A stretch of DNA of 64,000 nucleotides from a virus, in the IMG/VR virus record IMGVR_UViG_3300022696_000117, positions 18,156 to 82,155 of that record. One strand, written 5' to 3'. Below the pieces are notes generated by a model. That model was given only the letters and a program-made list of their open reading frames with translations, was not told where the DNA came from and ran no database searches. This document shows positions 7,952 through 14,464 of this stretch, piece by piece. Numbering within the stretch: the stretch's first letter is position 1; each line of letters begins with the position of its first letter. Made by a program: the position numbers and the translations under genes.

Positions 7952-8380
7952 CTACTTCTCTTTTTTTTTCTCTGCGCCTTCCTCCCAAAGGCGTTGAAGA
8001 AGCTTCCCTGGGTCCGTTCCGGACTCCTGAAATTTTAAGGCATACTTACGAAGCGTCTCGTTTTCGTATACCGTCAAAGTGTGTATGTAATTTGCCTCTG
8101 CCTCATTTAGGTCCAGCTTTTCCTTCATTTCTTGTACGCTCAAAATACCACCCCCTATAAAAAGTGCGAGGTGTTCCTCTGTCACCGTTCTCTCATGCTT
8201 TTCAAAATGCACATATTCGCTGAGTCGGTTTTGAGGCACCCCTGTAACACTGGAGATCTCTACGTAGGTCCACCCCTCTACGGAGGCCATAAACGCAAGC
8301 TTGCGCCCCACGTATTCAGTCACTTTCTCCAGTAGTTCCTTTTTTTCTTTACGTCTTAGCCAACTTACTTTCTTAGCCAT
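7952..8380 (-). CDS. Small HTH transcriptional regulator (repressor candidate)
   Basis: A 142-residue protein from the ATG ending at 8380, preceded by AAGGAGG; an upstream in-frame start is poorer. A basic N-terminus (MAKKVSWLRRKEKK) leads into a helix-turn-helix around residues 25-60 (GWTYVEISSVTGVPQNRLSEY). Helical segments follow that probably dimerise. No LexA-type peptidase domain is present, so RecA-dependent self-cleavage is not expected. It is transcribed away from the plus-strand operon across a region packed with TTTCCC repeats, which are its likely operators. It is the best candidate for the lysogeny or early regulator. Confidence 0.75.
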   Translation of the reverse strand: MAKKVSWLRRKEKKELLEKVTEYVGRKLAFMASVEGWTYVEISSVTGVPQNRLSEYVHFEKHERTVTEEHLALFIGGGILSVQEMKEKLDLNEAEANYIHTLTVYENETLRKYALKFQESGTDPGKLLQRLWEEGAEKKKEK

Positions 8381-8439
8381 TCTACAAAATCCTCCTTTGT
8401 TGGACAATGTTTTCCCAAGCAGTTTTTGGTTCTCGGGAG

Positions 8440-8468
8440 TATCTACAGGAGGTCAGCGGACAAGTCAA
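8440..8468 (-). promoter_or_regulatory. Minus-strand promoter for HTH regulator
   Basis: On the minus strand TTGACT (8463-8468) and TAGATA (8440-8445) are separated by 17 bases. The four TTTTCCC repeats at 8471-8518 lie immediately upstream of the -35, where bound protein could activate or repress. A TTTTCCCAA half-site (8411-8418) lies downstream of the -10. Confidence 0.6.
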
Positions 8469-8470
8469 GA

Positions 8471-8518
8471 ATTTTTTCCCAATTTTTTACCCAAAACTTT
8501 TCCCAACTCTTTTCCATT
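8471..8518. repeat. Four 12-bp tandem repeats, TTTTTTCCCAA type
   Basis: Units at 8471-8482, 8483-8494, 8495-8506 and 8507-8518 repeat with an exact 12-base period; the first three share CCCAA preceded by T-runs and the fourth is degenerate (TTTTCCATT). Each carries the TTTCCC half of the palindrome at 8531-8546. They sit between the two divergent promoters and probably bind the phage regulator. The phased T-tracts would also bend DNA. Confidence 0.65.
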
Positions 8519-8524
8519 TTCCGC

Positions 8525-8553
8525 TTGACTTTTCCCAGACGGGAAACTATAAG
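8525..8553 (+). promoter_or_regulatory. Plus-strand promoter with operator in spacer
   Basis: TTGACT (8525-8530) and TATAAG (8548-8553) are separated by 17 bases that contain the perfect inverted repeat TTTCCC-AGAC-GGGAAA (8531-8546). A protein bound there would block RNA polymerase. This is the likely main rightward promoter for the operon starting at 8764. Confidence 0.75.
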
Positions 8554-8607
8554 GGATCTTAGCGGGGATAAGCCTGAACTTTCAGGCCCCCGAGTTGACA
8601 ATACCCC

Positions 8608-8635
8608 GACGGCTCGGGACGGCACCCGAGCCGTC
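8608..8635 (+). promoter_or_regulatory. Leader hairpin 1, GACGGCTCGGG stem
   Basis: A perfect 11-bp inverted repeat (8608-8618 and 8625-8635) with a 6-base loop lies in the ~210-base leader of the rightward operon. No T-run follows, so it is not a standard terminator. Attenuation, antitermination or mRNA protection are possible. Confidence 0.5.
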
Positions 8636-8715
8636 AAACCAATCTTAAAAGGCGAAAGGAGGAGTCGGTGTAGACGAAAACAAAGATTGAATCGTTTAGA
8701 GTGCTGTCAAAACTG

Positions 8716-8739
8716 CCCGGGCCTATCTGGGGGCCCGGG
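8716..8739 (+). promoter_or_regulatory. Leader hairpin 2, CCCGGGCC stem
   Basis: A perfect 8-bp inverted repeat, CCCGGGCC (8716-8723) and GGCCCGGG (8732-8739), ends 24 bases before the first ATG of the rightward operon and just upstream of its AAGGGA ribosome site. No T-run follows. It could control translation or transcription of the leader. Confidence 0.5.
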
Positions 8740-8763
8740 TAACTTCACCAAGGGAATCTCAAC

Positions 8764-9354
8764 ATGCAGACCATCAATTACTCACAAATAGTCGGATATC
8801 ATCATGCCAGAAAAGGCCGTCCGCTTCGAAAGCCGACCCGCGGCGAACTCGACACAATCCTGACCCTTGCCTACGCGATGGCGCTACACGGCTGGATCGT
8901 CGAACAAACCGCACCGCCGGCGCCCGATGCGTCGACTGATGAACAGATCGAATATATCACCATGCTTTCACTGGCTGATTCGGTGAGAGAGCAGGTGATG
9001 GAGGCGTACAAAGGCTACGACTGCGCCGTATCCGAAGAGCAGGTCAAGGAAATCGACAAAAAGATCGACAAGCTGAAGGCAAAGATGTGGTCTAAACCGC
9101 AGACGATGCAGGTCTACTGCTCGTTCGTTCTGAAGCGGATCAGCGATCACCTCGAAATTCCGAAGCGAAAGTTGAAAAACGGCCGTGTGGTTCCGAAGAA
9201 ATCCGGCTGGATCAAAAACAAAGGTATCCGCGAATCATTAAAAGCGGTCAATTCCTGTGTCTACTCCCTCCTCCAGCATTTCGATCCGGAGACCGATGAC
9301 GTAGACGCGATGGACAACGGAAAAGAAGCCCAGAGATATTGGGCAACACTGTAA
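8764..9354 (+). CDS. First gene of rightward operon, hypothetical
   Basis: A 196-residue soluble protein, helical and charged, with a central stretch rich in Lys/Glu (EEQVKEIDKKIDKLKAK) suggesting a short coiled coil. No catalytic or metal motif is seen. AAGGGA lies eight bases before the ATG. As the first gene behind the operator-controlled promoter it is probably an immediate-early protein. Its family is not recognised. Confidence 0.75.
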   Translation: MQTINYSQIVGYHHARKGRPLRKPTRGELDTILTLAYAMALHGWIVEQTAPPAPDASTDEQIEYITMLSLADSVREQVMEAYKGYDCAVSEEQVKEIDKKIDKLKAKMWSKPQTMQVYCSFVLKRISDHLEIPKRKLKNGRVVPKKSGWIKNKGIRESLKAVNSCVYSLLQHFDPETDDVDAMDNGKEAQRYWATL

Positions 9355-9365
9355 AGGAGGATACA

Positions 9366-9581
9366 ATGAGCGAATGGATGTTCAAGATAGGCGAAACGGT
9401 AGCCATAAAGGCGAGTCGAGAATGGGGCGAGGTTATCGGCCGGGCCGAATACGCCCAGACCGAACCACACTACCTCATAAGATACAGGGCTGCTGACGGC
9501 CGAGCTGTCGAAGCGTGGTGGGGGGAGTCTTCTCTGGTGACGGAAGACTCGCTGGAAGCCAGTGCTCCGGGGGAGGCCTGA
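9366..9581 (+). CDS. Small SH3-like hypothetical protein
   Basis: A 71-residue protein from the ATG at 9366 behind AAAGGAGG. The sequence FKIGETVAIKASREWGEVIGR followed by EPHYLIRYRAADGRAVEAWW looks like a small beta-barrel of the KOW/SH3-like type that many phages encode (GxxVxxx..GxV..R, YxVR). It overlaps the next start by one base (TGATG). Function unknown. Confidence 0.7.
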   Translation: MSEWMFKIGETVAIKASREWGEVIGRAEYAQTEPHYLIRYRAADGRAVEAWWGESSLVTEDSLEASAPGEA

Positions 9582-9805
9582 TGCGGGAACAAAAAGCAAA
9601 GAACCTGCGCCGCATGGTTTACGGCGATCTGGCCAGAAGAGGACACGGCTACGTTCGCAAAGACGGCGGCTATATGGCCACCGGGCGGAGACGGATCTAC
9701 CGGGCTGCAAAGAAGGCCATCAAAGAAAATCCTGAACTGTCGGCAGAAGCGGTGGTCGAGGCCCTGACCGTCGAGGCGGTCAAGCATAAAATGATCAGAA
9801 AATAA
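9581..9805 (+). CDS. Small basic hypothetical protein
   Basis: A 74-residue, strongly basic protein started at the ATG that overlaps the previous stop (TGATG), with GGGGGAGG upstream. A run of Arg/Lys (RKDGGYMATGRRRIYRAAKK) precedes a helical C-terminus. Nucleic-acid binding is plausible, but no family is recognised. Confidence 0.65.
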   Translation: MREQKAKNLRRMVYGDLARRGHGYVRKDGGYMATGRRRIYRAAKKAIKENPELSAEAVVEALTVEAVKHKMIRK

Positions 9806-9815
9806 GGAGAAAAAA

Positions 9816-10223
9816 ATGTCGCAATTATCAGTAAGACCGGTAACCCTGGAGAATCTCGGCGGCGGAGTCCTGGCCGAGAAATTTGATGTTTCCTGGCAGC
9901 GGGTCATGGACAACCTCATGGACCCGAACACCAAGCAATCCGTGAATCGGGAAATCAACATCAAAATCAAGATCAAGCCGTCCGAGGAACGCGAGATTTG
10001 CAACCTCGAAATCGAATGCACCGAGAAACTGGCGCCGGATTACGGTTACGGCACCATGGTCTTCATCGACAAGGACATCAAGGGCAAGCACGAAGCCTTC
10101 GAAAACAATCCGCGGCAGCCGCAACTTCCGTTCAAGGAAAAGGAAGATGCCACCGAGCCCGCCGATGAAGAAACCGAATCCAAAAACAACGTCCGAGTGA
10201 TCGGGGGAGGGAAGAAAGAATGA
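9816..10223 (+). CDS. Conserved replication-module protein ('replication terminator' family)
   Basis: A 135-residue protein with ENLGGGVLAEKF at the start, INIKIKIKPSEERE in the middle and an acidic end. This matches the small phage protein often annotated as replication terminator protein, which usually sits at the start of phage replication/recombination modules; experimental support for that name is weak. AAGGAG precedes the ATG. Its TGA overlaps the next gene (ATGA), and its partner in other phages is the same neighbour seen here. Confidence 0.65.
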   Translation: MSQLSVRPVTLENLGGGVLAEKFDVSWQRVMDNLMDPNTKQSVNREINIKIKIKPSEEREICNLEIECTEKLAPDYGYGTMVFIDKDIKGKHEAFENNPRQPQLPFKEKEDATEPADEETESKNNVRVIGGGKKE

Positions 10224-10969
10224 TCGATTCAAGCTTTATAGACAAGATCGAATCCATGGCGCTGCCGGTCAAGGTGTCCAGTCTCAACGGTGAGCATATC
10301 CGCAGGGGCCAGTACAACTATGAGCTGGTCCGGCCCGAGCCCTTCCCGGCGGTATCCGTCCGGACCCTCACTGGTCTTCTGGATTACATCGGTGAAAAAA
10401 TCGACGGTGGCTGCGATGGTAATTTCATCCATGTCTCCAACCCGAGCCGGGTATCCCTTTGTGGTTTTTCAGACGAGGATAAGCATCGTGATGTCTATGC
10501 CGAGGCAGGCGCCATGCCCTGCGAGTTTCCATTCAACACTTACCATGCCCACGAAGAGTTCATCGTTCGTGCCATGGCGGCTTTTGTCCGAAACGACAAG
10601 CTGGTCGAGGTTCTTCAGGCCGTCTCCACCATGCGGCACGAGAAGATCCAGACCTCCAGGGACGACAACATGAGCCAGGAGATCAGCGTTCGTGAGGGGA
10701 TCTCACGATCCTTATCGGTCAAGATCGAAAACCCGGTCACCCTCCAGCCGTATTCCACATTCGCAGAGATAGACCAACCTGAGAGAGACTTCGTTCTCAG
10801 GTTTAGAGGGGGTGGTGACCGCGGAGACATCAGCCTTGCCCTTTTCGAGGTCGACGGCCGGTCTTGGGAGGGTGCGACCGTCCTCCAGATCAAGGCATAT
10901 CTGGTCCAGAGGATTCAGGAGCTGGTTGACGCAGGAGTAATCAGCAGAGCGATTCCGGTGATCGCCTAA
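10220..10969 (+). CDS. Conserved phage replication-module protein
   Basis: A 249-residue protein with features of a family that accompanies the preceding gene in other phages: HVSNPSRVSLCG, a DDNMSQEISVREGIS segment, NPVTLQPYSTFAEIDQPE and a FRGGGDRGDISLALFEVDG end. There are no catalytic motifs. The pairing suggests that the two proteins act together in DNA replication or recombination, but the role is unknown. Confidence 0.65.
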   Translation: MIDSSFIDKIESMALPVKVSSLNGEHIRRGQYNYELVRPEPFPAVSVRTLTGLLDYIGEKIDGGCDGNFIHVSNPSRVSLCGFSDEDKHRDVYAEAGAMPCEFPFNTYHAHEEFIVRAMAAFVRNDKLVEVLQAVSTMRHEKIQTSRDDNMSQEISVREGISRSLSVKIENPVTLQPYSTFAEIDQPERDFVLRFRGGGDRGDISLALFEVDGRSWEGATVLQIKAYLVQRIQELVDAGVISRAIPVIA

Positions 10970-10987
10970 AAAAACAAGGGGGTGTGG

Positions 10988-11287
10988 ATGCGGTACAAGG
11001 ATTTAGTGGGAGAGGTTTGGGAAAAAAGCTCGGACCTCAGAAGCAGAAACGCAGCGCAGCGAACCGTAGACCTGGTGATCTCCGTCTTTAAGGAGGCCCT
11101 TCTCGCCGGAGACGACGTGAAGCTGCCCAAATTCGGCAGGCTTCAGCCGAGAACGGCCAAGAAGAGGACAGTGATGTCTCCACTCATTCCTGGAGGCGGA
11201 TCGGTAGAGGTCCCAGAGCGGAAACTGGTGAAATTCGACGCATACAAAGGCCTCAAAGAGGGGCTCAACAGCGGGGGTGGAGAATGA
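10988..11287 (+). CDS. HU/IHF-like DNA-bending protein
   Basis: A 99-residue protein from the ATG at 10988 (a GTG two codons earlier is possible). It has the HU layout: two N-terminal helices, then VKLPKFGRLQPRTAKKR and a beta-arm region ending in VPERKLVKFDAYKGLKEGLN, which aligns with the FGTF and FKAGKALK regions of HU. HU and IHF bend DNA and assist recombination and replication. The arm is short and has MSPLIPGGGSVEVPE in place of the usual NPQTG. It is ATGA-coupled to the next gene. Confidence 0.8.
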   Translation: MRYKDLVGEVWEKSSDLRSRNAAQRTVDLVISVFKEALLAGDDVKLPKFGRLQPRTAKKRTVMSPLIPGGGSVEVPERKLVKFDAYKGLKEGLNSGGGE

Positions 11288-12540
11288 CTGAAATAAGGGA
11301 TCGGGCGCTGGCCGTAATCGACCAGGCGCCGGAAGAAGTTAAAGGGTATCTTCTTGCGCTGGAGAAGAAGGACGTGGTGGCCCTCGGGATAGATGAGGCG
11401 TTCGTTCTGAGGGATTCCGAGGGCCAGATCAAGGCGTTCAAGCAGACGGTGCATTTGTCGCTTCAGAATGGGGGCCTGATTCAACCTGTTTACAACGGCC
11501 CTTCCGTCGTGTCGGCCCAGGGCTACGAAATAATTAACGAGGCCACAGGGGCCAGCGTAATCTTCCCGAAGACTGTGCTGGTCGACGGAGAGGAGAAGCC
11601 CAATCCGTTTGTGGTCCGGGAAAAAGGCCACATCACGCAGATAATCTGTCGGGCGGTGGCCTTCAAATACAGCTCTAAGGGCATTCCCATGACCCGGGAC
11701 TGGACCACCGTTTACGACGTCAGGAAGTATCGAGCCGCAGACCTGTTCGCCAAAGCCAAGAAATTTCCGCAGGCGTTTATGGCCCTGCCGGCGGACATGA
11801 AACCATCGGACCTGGATCTCGACATCAAGGGGCCGCAGGCATGGGCCAAGACAGAGATCAACGATGAGGTAAATCTCTGGTACAACACCCGCCATCCTGA
11901 GTGTCTCGATTGGCTGAAACATATCATCAACCGGGAGAAAAAGGTGCTCGACTACGCACAGACCTTCGCGGCAAGAAACGCCGCAAAGCATCTTCACGGA
12001 ATCCAGAGGCCCCCGGGGCAGATCGGCCAGAATGGGAACACCGTCCCTGTTCCAGCGTGGACCTTCACGGTCCTCTGTTGGAGGCCGGTCGGGCAGAACA
12101 TTATCAAGTGGGATACGGCACAGTACGAAGCCCTCCAGGGCCGGGTTGATCGAATGCTGAAGGGTGAAAACGAGTTCAAGGGCCAACATCTGGACTACAA
12201 GGCCGGCTCAGAAGAGATCGACCAGGAAGCCTATGCCGATCCCACCGTGATGGAACCGGAAGACGGCCCGGCTCAGATCGAGGTCCAGGAATTCGAGGGC
12301 CCGGAAGGGGCTGATGAGCCCAACGAGGCCCCCGACGACTCAGAGTCGGTCTCCGGTCCGAAGTTGGATTACGTCACACAGGTTTCGTCCATTCGAGACG
12401 ATCCCGAGCTAAATCGATTCTTTCTTGAAGCCTGCGATGCGCTCAAGATCGATCCGAAGGCAGAACTGTCCCAAGAGCAGGCAGAGGCGTTGTTTCAGGG
12501 CATCTCCAACTCGATAGACCAGGCCGACAAGGAGGGATAG
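11284..12540 (+). CDS. Recombination-module protein, possible annealing protein
   Basis: A 418-residue soluble protein. The central region (about 95-150) is rich in beta strands and has HITQIICRAVAFKYSSKG; the last 110 residues are acidic and disordered (EPEDGP, DDSESVSGP), ending in a helical domain. Position between an HU-like gene and a Rad50-like ATPase suggests a RecT-type annealing or nuclease-partner role. That is inferred from context; no family signature is recognised. Confidence 0.5.
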   Translation: MTEIRDRALAVIDQAPEEVKGYLLALEKKDVVALGIDEAFVLRDSEGQIKAFKQTVHLSLQNGGLIQPVYNGPSVVSAQGYEIINEATGASVIFPKTVLVDGEEKPNPFVVREKGHITQIICRAVAFKYSSKGIPMTRDWTTVYDVRKYRAADLFAKAKKFPQAFMALPADMKPSDLDLDIKGPQAWAKTEINDEVNLWYNTRHPECLDWLKHIINREKKVLDYAQTFAARNAAKHLHGIQRPPGQIGQNGNTVPVPAWTFTVLCWRPVGQNIIKWDTAQYEALQGRVDRMLKGENEFKGQHLDYKAGSEEIDQEAYADPTVMEPEDGPAQIEVQEFEGPEGADEPNEAPDDSESVSGPKLDYVTQVSSIRDDPELNRFFLEACDALKIDPKAELSQEQAEALFQGISNSIDQADKEG

Positions 12541-12541
12541 C

Positions 12542-13609
12542 ATGATCACAAGGGTATGGGCGAGAAATTTCAAGGGAGCCTCATTCAAGCAGCCGCTATC
12601 CGAAAGAACGCTTTTCGTTGGTCCAAACGGCATCGGGAAAACGCTTCGAGCCCAGGCGCTGACCCTGGCGGTCAATGGATATATTCCCGGGACATCGAAG
12701 CTGAACCGGGATATCCACGCCGCCTACGCCACCGCCGCGAAGATGGCGGTCGGGTTCGAGCTCGGCGGGATCCAGTTCGAGAGGATTTTCCAGGCTGCCG
12801 GCGAGAAAGTGTCGTGCCTCTACAGGATCGATGGAGCAAAATATAGCGCCAAGGACTTCCAAGTGGAGATGGCCAAGGCAGGCGACCCGCAGATTTGCGA
12901 CCTCACGGCTTTCCTTGGCCTGTCGGACCCGAAAAAGATCGAGGAGATATTTAAGTCCTATCCGCCGTCAGGGAATCTTAAGGGTATTGAGTCGGAGGTT
13001 CACCGAGCTAAAGAAAAAATCAATATCTACAATAGAGAAATCCAATCCAACGAAAGAAGCATCGAGCGTCTGTCCAAATCCAGGGCCTCACTCGAACTTC
13101 CGGCCGGGACCCTCCCTGAGCTTCAGGCCCGGATTGGATCCCTCGAAAAGGATCTCGCTGAAGCGCAGGAAGAAGAACGCAGGCAAAGGGATGAGCTGCA
13201 GCGAGAAAGGGAGGCCGAGGAGCGCAGGGCCGTTGAAAAGAGGCAGGCTGAACTGAAAGCCAAACGCGATGCTGAAGAGGCTGAGGCCAGGCGGCGTGAG
13301 CAGGAGGATTTTGAGCGCAGAAAGGCGGCATGGGAGGCCAAACAGAAGCGCGAGGCCGAGGAGCTTGAGCGGAGAAAAGCCGAGGAGGCTTCCCGCAGAG
13401 AACAGATGAAGGAAGAGAGCCTTCATCCTCCTGGCTCGAAAGATCCTCCGGTCCCTGAGCCTCAACCTGCACCAGAACCGGTCCATATCGGTGCGATCGC
13501 GTCCATCAACCGGATTATTGCAAAAATGAACGAGGGGGGATGCCCGAATTGCTCCGCAAAGATGACTGCCATTATTGAGCGCAGGAAGCTTAAAGGAGGT
13601 GCTGCATGA
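12542..13609 (+). CDS. Rad50/SMC-like ATPase, N-terminal half with zinc hook
   Basis: A 355-residue protein. It starts like RecF/Rad50/SMC proteins: RVWARNFKG then Walker A GPNGIGKT at 27-34. Residues about 140-310 form a long charged coiled coil rich in Glu/Arg/Lys. Near the end CPNC (334-337) matches the CxxC of the Rad50 zinc hook. The ABC signature and Walker B are absent here and occur in the next gene. The two together give one ATPase head and arm, divided at the hook. The family tethers DNA ends and drives nucleases of the Mre11/SbcD type; no such nuclease is seen next door. Confidence 0.8.
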   Translation: MITRVWARNFKGASFKQPLSERTLFVGPNGIGKTLRAQALTLAVNGYIPGTSKLNRDIHAAYATAAKMAVGFELGGIQFERIFQAAGEKVSCLYRIDGAKYSAKDFQVEMAKAGDPQICDLTAFLGLSDPKKIEEIFKSYPPSGNLKGIESEVHRAKEKINIYNREIQSNERSIERLSKSRASLELPAGTLPELQARIGSLEKDLAEAQEEERRQRDELQREREAEERRAVEKRQAELKAKRDAEEAEARRREQEDFERRKAAWEAKQKREAEELERRKAEEASRREQMKEESLHPPGSKDPPVPEPQPAPEPVHIGAIASINRIIAKMNEGGCPNCSAKMTAIIERRKLKGGAA

Positions 13610-14259
13610 CTGAACTTGACATGATGACCACGCAGGTAGGGGCCCTCAAACAGGCGATTCACGACGAGCGGGCCAAGCGGGATCTCTTCGTGAAGGCGTC
13701 CACCCTCGATGAGGAGATCCAGAAGATCTCATCCGACACCGAGGAGCTTCGTGAGCAGCTCAAGGACGCGAAAGCCAAACACGCCGACGCCATACGCCGA
13801 AGAGACGAAGCGGTCAGAACCTCCCTCGGGGCCATGGAGCGAAGAATCCAGAAGATGCTGCCTTTCGGTGAAGCGGCGCTCAATCTCACCGAAGATGGGC
13901 GGCTGGTAATCGGCTGGATCATCGGAGAAAAAAGCATCCCCTATTGGGCACTTTCCGGGGGGCAGAAGATGATTTTCGATCCGGCTCTCGCCTTCGCCAT
14001 GCTCGGGAAAGCGCAGTCCAAGATCGTGATCATGGAAGGCGCCGAGATGGACACCCGCCATCTCACGGAAACCATACAGCAGATCGCCGAAAGCCGGCCG
14101 GAGGCGCAAATCATCTGCGCCACCTGGCACGAACCTGACGGAGAGGTTGATGGATGGGAAACCGTGAAGCTGGAGGGGTCCGATGCCGAAAGCGGGGCAC
14201 AGGAGGAAGGCGAAGAAGAAGTGGATGACTCACAAGAAGGCGAAGACGAAGGCGCATAA
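13606..14259 (+). CDS. Rad50/SMC-like ATPase, C-terminal half
   Basis: A 217-residue protein starting with a coiled coil (about 15-80), then a globular head with the ABC signature LSGGQK (116-121) and a Walker B-like strand KIVIMEGAEMD (139-149), and an acidic tail. The canonical Asp-Glu of Walker B is replaced by Glu144-Gly145, with D-loop-like MD following, so hydrolysis may be altered. It begins at ATGA overlapping the end of the N-terminal half, which suggests equal, coupled synthesis. The tail is highly acidic (EEGEEEVDDSQEGEDEG). Confidence 0.78.
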   Translation: MTELDMMTTQVGALKQAIHDERAKRDLFVKASTLDEEIQKISSDTEELREQLKDAKAKHADAIRRRDEAVRTSLGAMERRIQKMLPFGEAALNLTEDGRLVIGWIIGEKSIPYWALSGGQKMIFDPALAFAMLGKAQSKIVIMEGAEMDTRHLTETIQQIAESRPEAQIICATWHEPDGEVDGWETVKLEGSDAESGAQEEGEEEVDDSQEGEDEGA

Positions 14260-14464
14260 GCTCTTCGACCAGTTGTGGCAGGGGGGAATGATGAGCCGGT
14301 CGGATGCTTATCGATGGTTGTCCGACCGGCTCAATATCCCGCTTCATCGGTGTCACTTTCGATATTTCGGCACAGGAATGTGTAAGCGGGTGATCAGGGT
14401 CATGAACCAGGTTAAACCAAGGGAAATCAAAAATGAATATCACAGACAAACCACAACTCAATGA
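14183..14464 (+). CDS. DUF3268-like protein lacking its zinc finger
   Basis: A 93-residue basic protein that starts 77 bases inside the previous gene in another frame. GGAGG six bases before the ATG supports that start. Residues about 24-85 (KAHKLFDQLWQGG, SRSDAYRWLSDRLNIP, CHFRYFGTGMCKRVI) match the C-terminal part of the phage zinc-finger-containing DUF3268 family. The family's N-terminal cysteine finger is missing and replaced by a lysine-rich tail. Its function is unknown. It overlaps the helicase start by 32 bases. Confidence 0.65.
   Translation: MPKAGHRRKAKKKWMTHKKAKTKAHKLFDQLWQGGMMSRSDAYRWLSDRLNIPLHRCHFRYFGTGMCKRVIRVMNQVKPREIKNEYHRQTTTQ

Noticed and set aside
8595-8624. A second plus-strand promoter at TTGACA 8595-8600
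   Set aside because: No -10-like hexamer lies 16-18 bases downstream; the region is a GC-rich hairpin.
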